A DNA stretch of 64,000 bases from Galbibacter sp. BG1 (GTDB lineage: Bacteria > Bacteroidota > Bacteroidia > Flavobacteriales > Flavobacteriaceae), in contig NZ_CP058364.1 in the NCBI RefSeq assembly GCF_013391805.1, forward strand, positions 434,501 to 498,500, written 5' to 3'. Made by a program: the position numbers and the translations under genes. Under the pieces are notes generated by a model. The model was not told the origin of the DNA and searched no databases. It was given only the letters and a program-made list of their open reading frames with translations. This document shows, one piece after another, positions 55,074-64,000 of the stretch. Every line of letters starts with the position of its first letter. The stretch's first letter is position 1.

Positions 55074-55219
55074 CTATTGAAAATACTATTTTTTCACCTA
55101 AAACAAAAGCAAAAAATTAAAATTAATTAATTGATGCTCAAGTATTTTAAACAAATTTCAACAATAATTAAGAGAACTTTATAAATCGTTTCCCGCAAAT
55201 ATTAAGGATATTTCGTAGT

Positions 55220-55801
55220 TTGAAAGGTATGGAAAAGGAAAAATTACAGATTACCAATAAACGTATCCCAAAAAAAATAGAAGCTGAAGTTCTAACGGCA
55301 CTTAAATATTTTCCAGAATTAAAAAGCACCCCTATTGAGTTTAAGTTCAAAGAGAAGTTAGAGCGTTCTTTTATGCAGGCCCAGCCGGAATTTTCAACAG
55401 TCTTTAGAAGACCGAAAAAGCGACGCTACTTTATTTTCATTAGCAGTAGCTTTAATATTGAAGGGGAAGAATTCACCATAGACACTATCCCAAAAGATGT
55501 GCTTATCGGTTGGATTGGTCATGAATTGGGACATATTATAGATTACCTACATCGTGGCAGTTGGAACTTAATTCTCTTCGGATTAAAATATATTTTCATT
55601 GGAAAACACATTCGTGAAGCCGAACGGGCCGCCGATGTCTATGCCGTAAACCACGGGATGGGAGATTACATATTAAAAACCAAGAATTTTATATTGAACA
55701 ACACCAGTCTATCTGAAACCTATAAACAGCGAATTAAAAGGCTTTACCTTTCGCCAGAAGATATTTTGCAGTTAACCCAAGAACTAGATCCTAAATCCTA
55801 A
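55220..55801 (+). CDS. Putative metallopeptidase, 193 aa
   Basis: No signal peptide. A zinc motif HELGH in LIGWIGHELGHIIDYLHRGS (about 93-112) and a later acidic block REAERAADVYAVNHGMGDYI give the pattern of a neutral zinc protease. The ATG at 55229 (MEKEKLQITNKRIPKKIEAE) is an alternative start. Divergent from the MtfA-like gene. Substrate unknown. Confidence 0.7.
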   Translation: MKGMEKEKLQITNKRIPKKIEAEVLTALKYFPELKSTPIEFKFKEKLERSFMQAQPEFSTVFRRPKKRRYFIFISSSFNIEGEEFTIDTIPKDVLIGWIGHELGHIIDYLHRGSWNLILFGLKYIFIGKHIREAERAADVYAVNHGMGDYILKTKNFILNNTSLSETYKQRIKRLYLSPEDILQLTQELDPKS

Positions 55802-55803
55802 TT

Positions 55804-57333
55804 TTATCCTTTCTGGTCTTTTACAAAGGTTTCCCAATCTTTAAATTTTTCTTCGCCCATAACACGCTCCATTTTTACCTGTCCGCCTTTCTTTTTATTA
55901 TGCTCGTTCCAAGCGTGGAAAATTTCTGGATCTACTATCTCCACCTTTACTCCTTTTAACGCCTTAGACCTTGCTACTTTGTAATTTTTATTGGCTCCTT
56001 TTAAAGCTTCATCCAAGGCATCTGCAACCGCTTGTGGATCTATATCCATTTGTGGGGATCCCAAATACCATTTATGGTGGTATTCATTATCTATTTTCGT
56101 GGCCGCAATTGTAAATTCTGGGATTTCCATATCAAATTTTTCTTCCACAATTTGAATAGCGTCGTTCATTTTATTTACCGAAAGCTGCGAACCTACTACA
56201 TTAAGGAAAAACTTAGTTCTACCTGTAATAATTATTTCGTGCTTTTCTAAGTTGGTAAATTTTATGGTATCCCCAATTAAATAGCGCCAAGCTCCAGATA
56301 CAGTGGATATTATCAATACATACTCTACATCCTCTTCCACTTCGCCTATGGTAATGGATGGTGCATCGGCAGTAAGGGAACCATCTTCATTAATATATTC
56401 GGGACGGAAGGGTACAAACTCAAAGTAAATACCATTATCCAACACCAATTTCATGGCTTCCGTATCGGGGCGTTCTTGATAAGCCAAAAATCCTTCCGAT
56501 GCCAAGTAGGTATCTATTACTGTAATAGGATGTGCCAACAAAGCATTAAAACTCTTTTTATAAGGACCAAAAGCCACTCCACCAGAAGTATACACCTGTA
56601 GATTCGGCCATATCTCATGAATGTTTTTTACATTGTTGTATTCGATAACTTTTTTCATCATCAACTCCATCCAAGACGGGATTCCGCTTAACGCTCCAAT
56701 GTCCCAGTTTTTGGCTTCCTCTGCAATTTTTTGTACCCGCTCATCCCAATCGTCTATCTGGGAGATTTCCACTCCAGGCTTATAATATCCACGAAACCAA
56801 AAAGGAATGTTACTGGCGCTTATTCCACTTATTTCCCCTTCCAAGTGCCCATCTTTCTCTTTTAAGTCGGTTGAGCTCCCGAGCATCATAATCGTTTTTT
56901 CAAAAAAATCTGCTGGCAGGTCGAAGTTTGCCAAAGCACTCACTTGTTTTATTCCGGTTTTTCTTATGGCCTCCAGCATATCTTCTGTAACCGGAATCCT
57001 CTTACTGGTTTTCCCTGTAGTTCCACTGCTAAGTGCATAGTATTCTGGACTGCCCGGCCAGGAAACATCTTCCTCGCCTTCGTGAAGGAATTTCCAATAC
57101 TTATCATTCATTTCATGATAATCGTAATAAGGAACATGGTTGGCAAAATTGCGTTCCATATCTTTCTCCTTCAGAATTTCCCCGAAGGCATGATCTTTAC
57201 CAAATTTGGTGTTCTTGGCTGTTTCCAGCAGTTGTTTTAAGACTTTCTGTTGTTCTTCCGCAGCATTTCCCTCCGAAGAAAAACTATCTGCTAATTCAAT
57301 AACACCTTTAATAATAGAACCTATAATTGCCAT
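55804..57333 (-). CDS. GH3-family acyl-adenylate/amide synthetase-like protein
   Basis: A 509-aa protein of the GH3 auxin-responsive promoter family, an adenylate-forming fold. Motifs: YALSSGTTGKTSKRIPVTED (ATP P-loop-like SSGTTG), PNLQVYTSGGVAFGPYKKSF, TYLASEGFLAYQERPD (motif II), SGAWRYLIGDTIKFTN and ITGRTKFFLNVVGSQLS. In plants these conjugate acyl acids to amino acids; the bacterial substrate is unknown. Confidence 0.9.
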   Translation of the reverse strand: MAIIGSIIKGVIELADSFSSEGNAAEEQQKVLKQLLETAKNTKFGKDHAFGEILKEKDMERNFANHVPYYDYHEMNDKYWKFLHEGEEDVSWPGSPEYYALSSGTTGKTSKRIPVTEDMLEAIRKTGIKQVSALANFDLPADFFEKTIMMLGSSTDLKEKDGHLEGEISGISASNIPFWFRGYYKPGVEISQIDDWDERVQKIAEEAKNWDIGALSGIPSWMELMMKKVIEYNNVKNIHEIWPNLQVYTSGGVAFGPYKKSFNALLAHPITVIDTYLASEGFLAYQERPDTEAMKLVLDNGIYFEFVPFRPEYINEDGSLTADAPSITIGEVEEDVEYVLIISTVSGAWRYLIGDTIKFTNLEKHEIIITGRTKFFLNVVGSQLSVNKMNDAIQIVEEKFDMEIPEFTIAATKIDNEYHHKWYLGSPQMDIDPQAVADALDEALKGANKNYKVARSKALKGVKVEIVDPEIFHAWNEHNKKKGGQVKMERVMGEEKFKDWETFVKDQKG

Positions 57334-57454
57334 GTACTTTTTTTGCTGAATTTACTTTATTTTAAGAAAGGAAAATATTAAGAAAACTATAAATTGTAGG
57401 GCGCAATCCATGTTTTTAATAACGTAAACGCCATAAAAAGCAATCCTTGTTCAA

Positions 57455-58981
57455 TTATTTTCTTGGGAAAGGAACTTCGTCTGACTCGTAAAAGTTAATT
57501 TGTTGGGCAGTTAAGAACCGGTAATGCTGTGCCAACCTCTTTTGGTAATTTTTCCAATCGCGCCTGGCGGAAGGAGACCAAGAAATTTCGGCATATCCTA
57601 AAAGACGGGGAAACACCATGTATTGGATGTCTTTAAAAGTTTCTATGGTTTCTGTCCACAAAGGGGCTTCGACTCCCAAAATATCTTTCTCTCGAACACC
57701 GTCGAGAAAACTATTGGGATCCCAGTGGTATGCTTTTTCCAGATTTATATATCCAGCCCAATTCAAGCCCAGTTTCGTCAAAGAATCATATTTCATATCC
57801 ATATATGCCCGAGTAGAAGGAGACATAATTAATTTTGCCTCTTTTTTGGCAGCTTCAATAGCATTCTCTTTCTTTCCCCAAAACTGGACGATGGTTGTTG
57901 GTTTAATTTCCGCATGCTGAATTTCGTCCCAACCTATCGGTGTTTTCCCATATTGATAGACCAACTTTTGAACCCGGTTTACAAAGGTGATATAATCTTC
58001 CTCTTCCGTAGAAAGCGATTCATCGCCCCCAATATGAAAATAGGGCCCGGTGGTAATGGCTGTTATCTCCCTTATAACATCTTCTACGAAAGTATATGTA
58101 ATTTCTTTATCTATACAGAGTGAGCTAAAACCTACTTTAGTACCCCTGTAAGCCTCTGTTGCTTTTCCATCGCAGTTAAGCTCTGGGTAAGAAGTTAAGG
58201 CAGCATTGGTATGCCCAGGCATATCTATTTCTGGTACCACCGTAATAAAACGTTCTTGGGCGTAACGCACAATTTCCTTATAATCTTCTTGGGTATAAAA
58301 ACCCCCATCTCCTTCCCCTACTTGCGAGGCAGCACCTATTTCTGTAAGCTTCGGCCAGGATTTTATTTCAATTCTCCAACCCTGATCGTCAGATAAATGG
58401 AGGTGCAATGTATTCAATTTATAAAACGCCAGATGGTCGATATATCTTTTTACGGTTTCTACATCAAAAAAATGCCTGGAAACATCTAGCATGCTTCCTC
58501 TGTAAACATACGCAGGATAATCTTGAATATGCACTGCTGGAATTGCCCATATCGCTTTGCTTTTGGCAGTTTCCAATTTTTCGGGAAGTAATTGAAAAAC
58601 AGTTTGCAGCCCCCTAAAAATGCCTTCTTGGGTTTTAGCCTTTAGTATCAATCGTTTTGACGTTACATCCAAAACATAACCTTCTTCTTCCTTTATTTCT
58701 TCTGAAAGTTTTAGAACGATCCCCTGATTAATTTGTTCTGAATTATTTTGAATAGAAAGCTTAATTCCGGTTAACTCCTGAAGATATTCAGCTAAATATT
58801 CAGCGTTCTTTTTTAAGGATGCCTCCTCGAAATAAATAATACTGGCCGGGGTTACCTTAAACTCCCCTTTCTTTTTCTCTAAACTAACTGGAATGGGAAT
58901 GAGTCCCTTTTCCAAAGAAATATCTTGGGCAGACAGCCCAAATACCAACATCCCCATGCAATAATGGATTAATGACTTCAT
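57455..58981 (-). CDS. Beta-N-acetylhexosaminidase, GH20
   Basis: Signal peptide (MKSLIHYCMGMLVFGLSA); the ATG at 58981 is preferred over one 18 nt upstream, giving 508 aa. The GH20b N-terminal domain (IYFEEASLKKNAEYLAEYLQ) is followed by the catalytic barrel YRGSMLDVSRHFFDVETVKR, LHLHLSDDQGWRIEIKSWPK, VVPEIDMPGHTNAALTSYP, and the catalytic Asp-Glu pair in FHIGGDESLSTEEEDYI, with GWDEIQHAEIKPTTIVQFWG. It removes terminal N-acetylhexosamine from glycans in the periplasm. Last-but-one gene of the sugar cluster, 47 nt after the isomerase-like gene. Confidence 0.95.
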   Translation of the reverse strand: MKSLIHYCMGMLVFGLSAQDISLEKGLIPIPVSLEKKKGEFKVTPASIIYFEEASLKKNAEYLAEYLQELTGIKLSIQNNSEQINQGIVLKLSEEIKEEEGYVLDVTSKRLILKAKTQEGIFRGLQTVFQLLPEKLETAKSKAIWAIPAVHIQDYPAYVYRGSMLDVSRHFFDVETVKRYIDHLAFYKLNTLHLHLSDDQGWRIEIKSWPKLTEIGAASQVGEGDGGFYTQEDYKEIVRYAQERFITVVPEIDMPGHTNAALTSYPELNCDGKATEAYRGTKVGFSSLCIDKEITYTFVEDVIREITAITTGPYFHIGGDESLSTEEEDYITFVNRVQKLVYQYGKTPIGWDEIQHAEIKPTTIVQFWGKKENAIEAAKKEAKLIMSPSTRAYMDMKYDSLTKLGLNWAGYINLEKAYHWDPNSFLDGVREKDILGVEAPLWTETIETFKDIQYMVFPRLLGYAEISWSPSARRDWKNYQKRLAQHYRFLTAQQINFYESDEVPFPRK

Positions 58982-59045
58982 TTTAAAATAGCATCGCATG
59001 GCAAGTTGGTTTTACAAGTTTAAAATACGTATTCCCAAGAAAGGT

Positions 59046-60011
59046 TTAACTAAGTTGTTTCCCAACCTTCAGCAACAGATCCCTTGTTAAAGCGATTCCT
59101 TTTTCTTCCGAAACCTCAGATCCTTCGTACTCGATCCCTACAAAACCTTTGTACCCGCTATCTTTAACCATTTGCATCATTTTTAGGTAATCGGTATGGG
59201 TTTCGTTTCCTTGGGCGTCAAAATCGTGGGATTTGGCACTTATAGCTTTGGCATACGGAAGCATTTCCTTAACACCCTTGTAGCGATCGTATTCTTCTAA
59301 ACAGCTATGGTTTTCCCCTCTTTCTATACAGAAATTACCGAAATCGGGAAGAGTTCCGCAGTTCTCCATTTCTACCTTTTCCATAACCCCGGCCAACCAA
59401 GATCCATTGGATGAAAATCCTCCGTGGTTTTCAACAATTACATTTATGTTTTCTTGCGAAGCAAATTCAGAAAGTTTGGTTAGGGAGTCTATCCCTGCTT
59501 TGGCAGCATCTTCCATATTTTCTCCACCTCCCAAGTTAACTCGAATGGCATGGCAACCTAAGAATTTGGCGGCTTCCACCCATTTATAGTGGTTTTCTAT
59601 AGCTTCCATTCTTTTCTTAACATCAGCATCTGCCAATTGCCCCTCCCTATCGATCATAATAAGCACATTTTGCACCCCTTCCGATTGCGCCCTATCGTTC
59701 ATTTCACTAAGATATGAAGTGTCTTTAGCCTTGTCGCCAAAAAACTGATTTACATATTCCAACCCTTCGCAACCTAAAGACTTAGCCTTCGCTGCAAAGT
59801 CTAAATTATCCATCTCTCCAGATTGTAATGCCTTGTGCAATGACCATTGGGCTAAAGAAATTTTAAAAAACAGGGATGCTTCTTCTTCCACATCTATGGC
59901 TGTTACTTCTGTATTTTCCTTTTTTGCTTGTTCTTTGCAGGCCAATGTCCCTAAAAAGGTAAGTGCCAAGCTAGATTTTGCGGTAGCGTTTACAAATTGT
60001 CTACGTTTCAT
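59046..60011 (-). CDS. Sugar phosphate isomerase/epimerase-like TIM-barrel, exported
   Basis: A 321-aa AP-endonuclease-2-type TIM barrel. A twin-arginine-like start MKRRQFVNATAKSSLALTFL with a lipobox LGTLAC (Cys at about 25) suggests export as a lipoprotein. Barrel motifs: FFKISLAQWSLHKALQSGEM, LGCEGLEYVNQFFG, CHAIRVNLGGGENMEDAAKA, NVIVENHGGFSSNGSWL, GTLPDFGNFC, SAKSHDFDAQGNETHTDY and GFVGIEYEG. Substrate unknown; sits between the SSS symporter and GH20 genes. Confidence 0.85.
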   Translation of the reverse strand: MKRRQFVNATAKSSLALTFLGTLACKEQAKKENTEVTAIDVEEEASLFFKISLAQWSLHKALQSGEMDNLDFAAKAKSLGCEGLEYVNQFFGDKAKDTSYLSEMNDRAQSEGVQNVLIMIDREGQLADADVKKRMEAIENHYKWVEAAKFLGCHAIRVNLGGGENMEDAAKAGIDSLTKLSEFASQENINVIVENHGGFSSNGSWLAGVMEKVEMENCGTLPDFGNFCIERGENHSCLEEYDRYKGVKEMLPYAKAISAKSHDFDAQGNETHTDYLKMMQMVKDSGYKGFVGIEYEGSEVSEEKGIALTRDLLLKVGKQLS

Positions 60012-60106
60012 TCTTAAAATAAGTTTAGTCAGTTAAGTATATTCAATAAAAGTATGGTATTTTGGAAAACGACCCAAAAAAAGGCCTTTAAAATAGTTCC
60101 GATTAG

Positions 60107-61768
60107 TTAGCCTGTAAAATAGGTTAAAATAGCGATTACTACGGCCACCAAAAGAACCGAAAGCACTACATCGATCCAATTAAAACTATCTTTGCTAAGC
60201 TGTTTTTCTTCTTCGGAAAGTGTACCAAAAGCCAATCCTTGAATTTTGGCGTAGTTAGGCGCTTGAGTAGCCAAACTTACAGCCACACAAATAATTACTG
60301 AAAACAAACACATAAATATGGCCATATTGGCGAAATTTATCGCTGCAAACTGATATGCCAATCCACTTCCAATATGTTCTCCCGTAGCTTTGTAATGGCC
60401 AATTTCCCCCGTGTAGTGTAACTCTGCGCCAATTCGCAATGCCGCAACCACCAAACCAGAAAACAAGGTTACTATAGCAGCTTTAGAATTGACCCTTTTC
60501 CAAAGTATCCCCAACACAAATACCGCGGTAATGGGAGGTGCTATGTACGATTGAACACTTTGCAAATATTGATACATTACACCGCCTCCTATTTTTTCCA
60601 TGATGGGAATCCAAATAATACCCAATACAACTACAATAGCGGTTGCTATTCTACCAATATTCAAAAGTTTTTTCTCGGTTTCCTGCGGACGTAACTTTTT
60701 ATAAATATCAATAGTAAATATGGTAGAGCAAGAATTAAAAACGGAGGCCAAAGAACTCATCAAAGCTGCCATGAGTCCGCCAGCTACCAAACCTTTTAGA
60801 CCAACGGGCAATAGCGCTTTTACCAATGTAGGAAAAGCTTCGTCTGCCCTACCCAATTGAATAACACCTTGTTGATCTAAAGCATAAGCTATAATCCCAG
60901 GGATAAGGAAAATAAAGATGGGTAATATTTTTAAATAAGCCCCAAAAATAGCTCCCCTTCTCCCAACAGTTATATTATTGGCTGCCAATGTTCTTTGTAC
61001 TATGTATTGATCGGTACACCAATACCAAATTCCCACCACGGTACCGCCAAATAATAGTCCCGTCCAAGGAAAATCGGGATCGGTCATAGGGCGCCACATA
61101 TTAAAATGTTCTGGGCTTGTAGCACGAACGGTTTCTTGTAATTGGCTCCAACCGCCGACCGCCTCCAATCCGAGAAACGTAATAATAACAGACCCTAAGA
61201 TTAAGATAACCGTTTGTAAGGTTTCCGTATAGATTACAGCTTTCATACCACCAACAATGGTATACAGGCCCGTGAAAAGCACAATCCCAATCGCACCATA
61301 CCAAAATGGAATCCCTAACAATTCAGAAACCACAATACCCCCTGCATAAATTGTTACCGACACTTTGGTAATTACATAACCGACCAATGAAAAGATGGAC
61401 AAAAACCAACGCGAACGGCTATCGAATCTTTTTTCCAAAAATTCGGGCATGGTAAATGCGCCACTACGAATATAGAAAGGGAGAAAAAGCCATCCCAGCA
61501 ATAGAACTATCCATGCATGGAGTTCGTAATGTGCCATTGGCATTCCAGATTCTGCTCCGGTACCCGCAAGGCCGACCACATGTTCTGAACCAATGTTGGA
61601 TGCAAAAATAGAGGCTCCAATAACAAACCAGCCTACATTACGGCCCGCCAAAAAGTAATCTTCTGTATTTTTATTTTTTTGTAAAACTACCCAAATAGCA
61701 ACTGCAATTAGTGCCAATAAATACACTCCTAAAACAATCCAATCTGCCGTTTCTAAAACTGATTTCAT
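60107..61768 (-). CDS. SSS-family sodium/sugar symporter (SGLT type)
   Basis: A 553-aa inner-membrane transporter with about 14 hydrophobic helices. Family motifs: EDYFLAGRNVGWFVIGASIF, ASNIGSEHVVGLAGTGAESG, the RFDSRSRWFLSIFS block, GMKAVIYTETLQTVILILGS, WYWCTDQYIVQRTLAANNIT and GLVAGGLMAALMSSLASVFN. It imports a sugar with Na+. First gene of SSS-isomerase-GH20, so the operon likely takes up and processes amino-sugar oligosaccharides or their products. Confidence 0.93.
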   Translation of the reverse strand: MKSVLETADWIVLGVYLLALIAVAIWVVLQKNKNTEDYFLAGRNVGWFVIGASIFASNIGSEHVVGLAGTGAESGMPMAHYELHAWIVLLLGWLFLPFYIRSGAFTMPEFLEKRFDSRSRWFLSIFSLVGYVITKVSVTIYAGGIVVSELLGIPFWYGAIGIVLFTGLYTIVGGMKAVIYTETLQTVILILGSVIITFLGLEAVGGWSQLQETVRATSPEHFNMWRPMTDPDFPWTGLLFGGTVVGIWYWCTDQYIVQRTLAANNITVGRRGAIFGAYLKILPIFIFLIPGIIAYALDQQGVIQLGRADEAFPTLVKALLPVGLKGLVAGGLMAALMSSLASVFNSCSTIFTIDIYKKLRPQETEKKLLNIGRIATAIVVVLGIIWIPIMEKIGGGVMYQYLQSVQSYIAPPITAVFVLGILWKRVNSKAAIVTLFSGLVVAALRIGAELHYTGEIGHYKATGEHIGSGLAYQFAAINFANMAIFMCLFSVIICVAVSLATQAPNYAKIQGLAFGTLSEEEKQLSKDSFNWIDVVLSVLLVAVVIAILTYFTG

Positions 61769-61934
61769 ATAATTTTGGTTAGGTTTTGAAAATTAAAATA
61801 TAGTCATTTAGACTATTAATAGGTTTATGCAATTTTACTTTAAAATTTTAGAAATAGCATAAATAATTCAAAAAAAATTATGGAAATCGGTATTAATGCG
61901 GTCTTCGTTTCATAAAATTGTAAATTTAACCCAT

Positions 61935-61965
61935 AAAAAAATCAGCCCGAAAGCTGATTTTTTTT
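61935..61965 (-). terminator. Terminator after the VOC-family gene
   Basis: AAAAATCAGC / GCTGATTTTT stem with a 6-nt loop and A/T runs on both sides, 29 nt downstream of the VOC-gene stop. Confidence 0.8.
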
Positions 61966-61994
61966 ACTTTAATTAAGATTTAGAAAGTTGTAAA

Positions 61995-62396
61995 TTACTC
62001 CTTGGCATTTACCATCCACTGTATATTATATTTATCGGTGCATCTACCAAAATAATCGCCCCAACTGGACTTTTCAAATGGTTGGTGAACGCTTCCTCCA
62101 CCGCTTAACTTTTTAAAGATATCTTCAGCTTCCTCTTTAGAAGTTGCATCGATACTCATATACATATTAGATCCCGAAGTTATTGGGGTATCTGGAGATG
62201 CATCGTAAGCCATAAAGTGAAAGCCTTTCCCTTTAAGTTCGGCATGTTGCAAATTGTGCCTATAACTTTCTGGAATATCCATGTTTTTATCTTCATACGT
62301 TTGCTTGTTAACCACTTCTCCACCAAATATTCCTTTGTAGAAATTAAGGGCTTCTTCACATTGATTTTTAAATGCTAAATATGCTTGGATTTTCAT
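61995..62396 (-). CDS. VOC-superfamily protein, PhnB-like
   Basis: A 133-aa protein with the glyoxalase/dioxygenase fold: IQAYLAFKNQCEEALNFYKG, IFGGEVVNKQ, NLQHAELKGKGFHFMAYDAS, and the C-terminal SSWGDYFGRCTDKYNIQWMV. These 3-demethylubiquinone-9 3-methyltransferase-like/PhnB-like proteins rarely have a proven function. Single gene with its own terminator. Confidence 0.9.
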   Translation of the reverse strand: MKIQAYLAFKNQCEEALNFYKGIFGGEVVNKQTYEDKNMDIPESYRHNLQHAELKGKGFHFMAYDASPDTPITSGSNMYMSIDATSKEEAEDIFKKLSGGGSVHQPFEKSSWGDYFGRCTDKYNIQWMVNAKE

Positions 62397-62626
62397 AATG
62401 ATAATTTTTAATTAATGTTGATTTTCTATTAATTTAATATCATCAAAACGAACGGAATATCGTGTTAAAAATTCGTCAATAAGCATTATATTAACATTTA
62501 CTTTTGTTGAATTTATGATTCAAGGTCGCTACAAGAACTTTCTTCAGTAAAAAACCGACAAAGCTTTCTTTTGCTTGTAAATGTAAAATTGGTTTTTAGA
62601 AAAGATAATTCAGCAATAAATTTTAG

Positions 62627-63667
62627 CTAAAGTGATTGCCGCTCAATGAAGTTAAATGGATTTTTCACTTTGCCTTTTTCTTTATTCAAGATCATTTGAG
62701 CAGCTGTTTCCCCCATTTTTTGAAAATCAGTGGAAATTACAGTTATCCCCAACAACTCCTTAAGCGGTGTATCGTTATAAGAAATAACCCCAATACTTTC
62801 TCCCAAAGTAAAATCCCTTTCGCGAATTTGTTTTATCAAACTCACTAAATCTGCCTCTTCAATGGTAATAAATAAATCGCCCTCTTTAAGAATCATATCT
62901 TCGTAAACCTCATCGATAATATCAAATTGCAGGTCGAACTCCACACAAAATTTACGAAAACCATGTAAAATCCTCTTAGGATAGGGATAAACAGACTTTT
63001 CTGGATATACCAAAAATAGTTTTTTATACTTTTTAATGCTAGCAAGACCATCTTTTAAAGCACCGTAAATATCGGCTTCAAAATCTTGGAAAATTTCTAC
63101 AATCCCTTCATCTAAATCCATTTTATTATTATCCAAAATCAATAACTTTTCCTTCGGAATTTTATGGATGGCTTTAATTATTTTATCACTGAAACTAACA
63201 TGGTGCAAATCTTCATTTTTAAAATGGGGCATGATTACATAATAATCGTAAGCACCTAGGTTCTTTTCCATTAAATTTAGAAAAAGTGTTTCATCGCAAT
63301 GGTAAATATGAAGATCTGTATGGGAATTCCCGCCGATAGCATCTATAAAAGAGTTATAGATCCTCATTTTATAGGAACTCAATTTATTTATTAAAAATAG
63401 GATATTAATTTTAGAAATAAGCTGCGTTCTGGTAATGTAATATCCCTTTCCTCGGATGGATGAAATAATTTTGCGCTCCTTTAAAATGCTATACGCTTTT
63501 TCTACCGTGTCCCTGGAAAGATAAAACTCCTCGCTAAATTGATTAATAGATGGAATTTTATCATCCATTTTAAGGTTTCCAATGGAAATATTATGAATAA
63601 TAGAATCTACAATTTGTTTGTATTTAGGTTTTCTTGAGCTCTCGTCGATCCTAATATATTCAAGCAT
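62627..63667 (-). CDS. GntR-family regulator with LacI-type sensor domain
   Basis: A 346-aa protein. The N-terminal winged helix (KYKQIVDSIIHNISIGNLKM, IPSINQFSEEFYLSRDTVEK, SSIRGKGYYITRT) is of GntR type; the rest (IYNSFIDAIGGNSHTDLHIY, GVISYNDTPLKELLGITVIS, MGETAAQMILNKEKGK) is a periplasmic-binding-protein-like effector domain. This architecture is common for Bacteroidota sugar regulators. Divergent from the aldolase/dehydrogenase-like gene, which it most likely controls. Confidence 0.9.
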   Translation of the reverse strand: MLEYIRIDESSRKPKYKQIVDSIIHNISIGNLKMDDKIPSINQFSEEFYLSRDTVEKAYSILKERKIISSIRGKGYYITRTQLISKINILFLINKLSSYKMRIYNSFIDAIGGNSHTDLHIYHCDETLFLNLMEKNLGAYDYYVIMPHFKNEDLHHVSFSDKIIKAIHKIPKEKLLILDNNKMDLDEGIVEIFQDFEADIYGALKDGLASIKKYKKLFLVYPEKSVYPYPKRILHGFRKFCVEFDLQFDIIDEVYEDMILKEGDLFITIEEADLVSLIKQIRERDFTLGESIGVISYNDTPLKELLGITVISTDFQKMGETAAQMILNKEKGKVKNPFNFIERQSL

Positions 63668-63861
63668 CTTAAAAATTGTTTGTTTGAAGGAGTTAAGTCT
63701 ATTTACAGCCTATGTCTAATAGCTTTACAATTATACTATATTGAATAATTAAAATCTAATATTTCACACCTTTTTTATAGATAACGGTACAGTACAGGAC
63801 AGATAGCATTTCAATATAAATTAGTTTAGCTGAAGATAATTTGTATAACCAAAGAATAAAT
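63668..63861. promoter_or_regulatory. Intergenic control region of the GntR gene and the aldolase operon
   Basis: 194 nt between divergent starts. GGTACAGTACAGGACAGAT at about 63787-63805 contains closely spaced ACAG repeats and could be the regulator's operator; this is a weak, purely visual call. No certain -33/-7 pair was fixed. Confidence 0.3.
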
Positions 63862-64000
63862 ATGAACACCTTGGCTAAAAAATTTAAACATGTAGACTAC
63901 TTATGGGATGAAGAAAAAGCTGCAAGCTTGGGAGATGATCAAGTAGCATTATTTCTGTACCGTTCTAACATTTTAGGCGCCGATTTACGCATTACCAATT
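63862..64000 (+). CDS. Bifunctional rhamnulose-phosphate aldolase/alcohol dehydrogenase-like protein, 5' part
   Basis: Starts at the ATG at 63862 and runs off the window end. The visible 46 residues (MNTLAKKFKHVDYLWDEEKA, LFLYRSNILGADLRITN) match the N-terminus of the class II aldolase/short-chain dehydrogenase fusion used in L-rhamnose (or similar deoxysugar) catabolism. The family is normally about 700 aa. Identification is from the N-terminal segment only. Divergent from the GntR regulator. Confidence 0.7.
   Translation, partial: MNTLAKKFKHVDYLWDEEKAASLGDDQVALFLYRSNILGADLRITN

Noticed and set aside
1-64000. tRNA or rRNA genes
   Set aside because: No stretch with a tRNA cloverleaf or rRNA landmarks was recognised by eye; a dedicated covariance-model scan would decide.

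Overview
The window looks like a piece of chromosome from a marine-type member of the Flavobacteriaceae (phylum Bacteroidota). The grounds are: AT-rich DNA; a T9SS C-terminal sorting domain on a giant SprB-repeat protein; TonB-dependent receptor/FecR/ECF-sigma signalling; eukaryote-like type II and type III glutamine synthetases; a fused isobutyryl-CoA mutase; YpdA; and promoters that fit the Bacteroidota TTTG / TAnnTTTG pattern. The genus cannot be fixed from the sequence alone. No rRNA, tRNA or CRISPR was recognised.

Layout. 1-1131: end of a DUF4136 lipoprotein-type gene and a small outer-membrane barrel, ending in a bidirectional terminator. 1314-4671: the classic thrS-infC-rpmI-rplT translation operon (minus strand); infC has no ATG/GTG/TTG at its conserved N-terminus and appears to start at AUA. 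4885-5988: an IS30-family element with an internal perfect 32-bp palindrome.

6299-28554 is a large minus-strand accessory locus. Read in the direction of transcription it holds an 817-aa outer-membrane barrel, a TANFOR/FN3-like surface protein, a 92-aa membrane protein, a secreted 894-aa protein with a C-terminal ADP-ribosyltransferase (ART) domain, and a NADAR-family ADP-ribose hydrolase overlapping it by 4 nt. Then come a 21-bp tandem-repeat ORF, a coiled-coil protein, a DUF559 (Vsr-like) nuclease gene flanked on both sides by about 80-bp palindromic repeats, a 1611-aa secreted protein of unknown family, an FN3 protein, and a 1669-aa SprB-repeat protein with a T9SS sorting domain. The best candidate for a new system is the secreted ART toxin with NADAR immunity inside a surface/secretion gene cluster. 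The second is the repeat-flanked DUF559 unit, which resembles REP/RAYT-type elements but carries a different enzyme.

28923-46538 is mostly housekeeping: a UDP-glucuronate decarboxylase-like epimerase, REP-like repeats, icmF, purU, a frameshifted BtuF-like gene, pyrF, prfA, a BlaI/M56 pair with a clear operator-like dyad, a Na+/Ca2+ exchanger, divergent glnA (GSII) and glnN (GSIII), and purM. 46549-52452 is a sigma/anti-sigma/TonB receptor signalling unit with two divergent lipoproteins. 52637-57333 carries rpe, ypdA, two metallopeptidases and a GH3-family ligase. 57455-61768 is a sugar uptake and glycosidase cluster (SSS symporter, TIM-barrel isomerase, GH20). The window closes with a VOC protein, a GntR-family sugar regulator, and the start of a divergently transcribed rhamnulose-phosphate aldolase/dehydrogenase-like gene.
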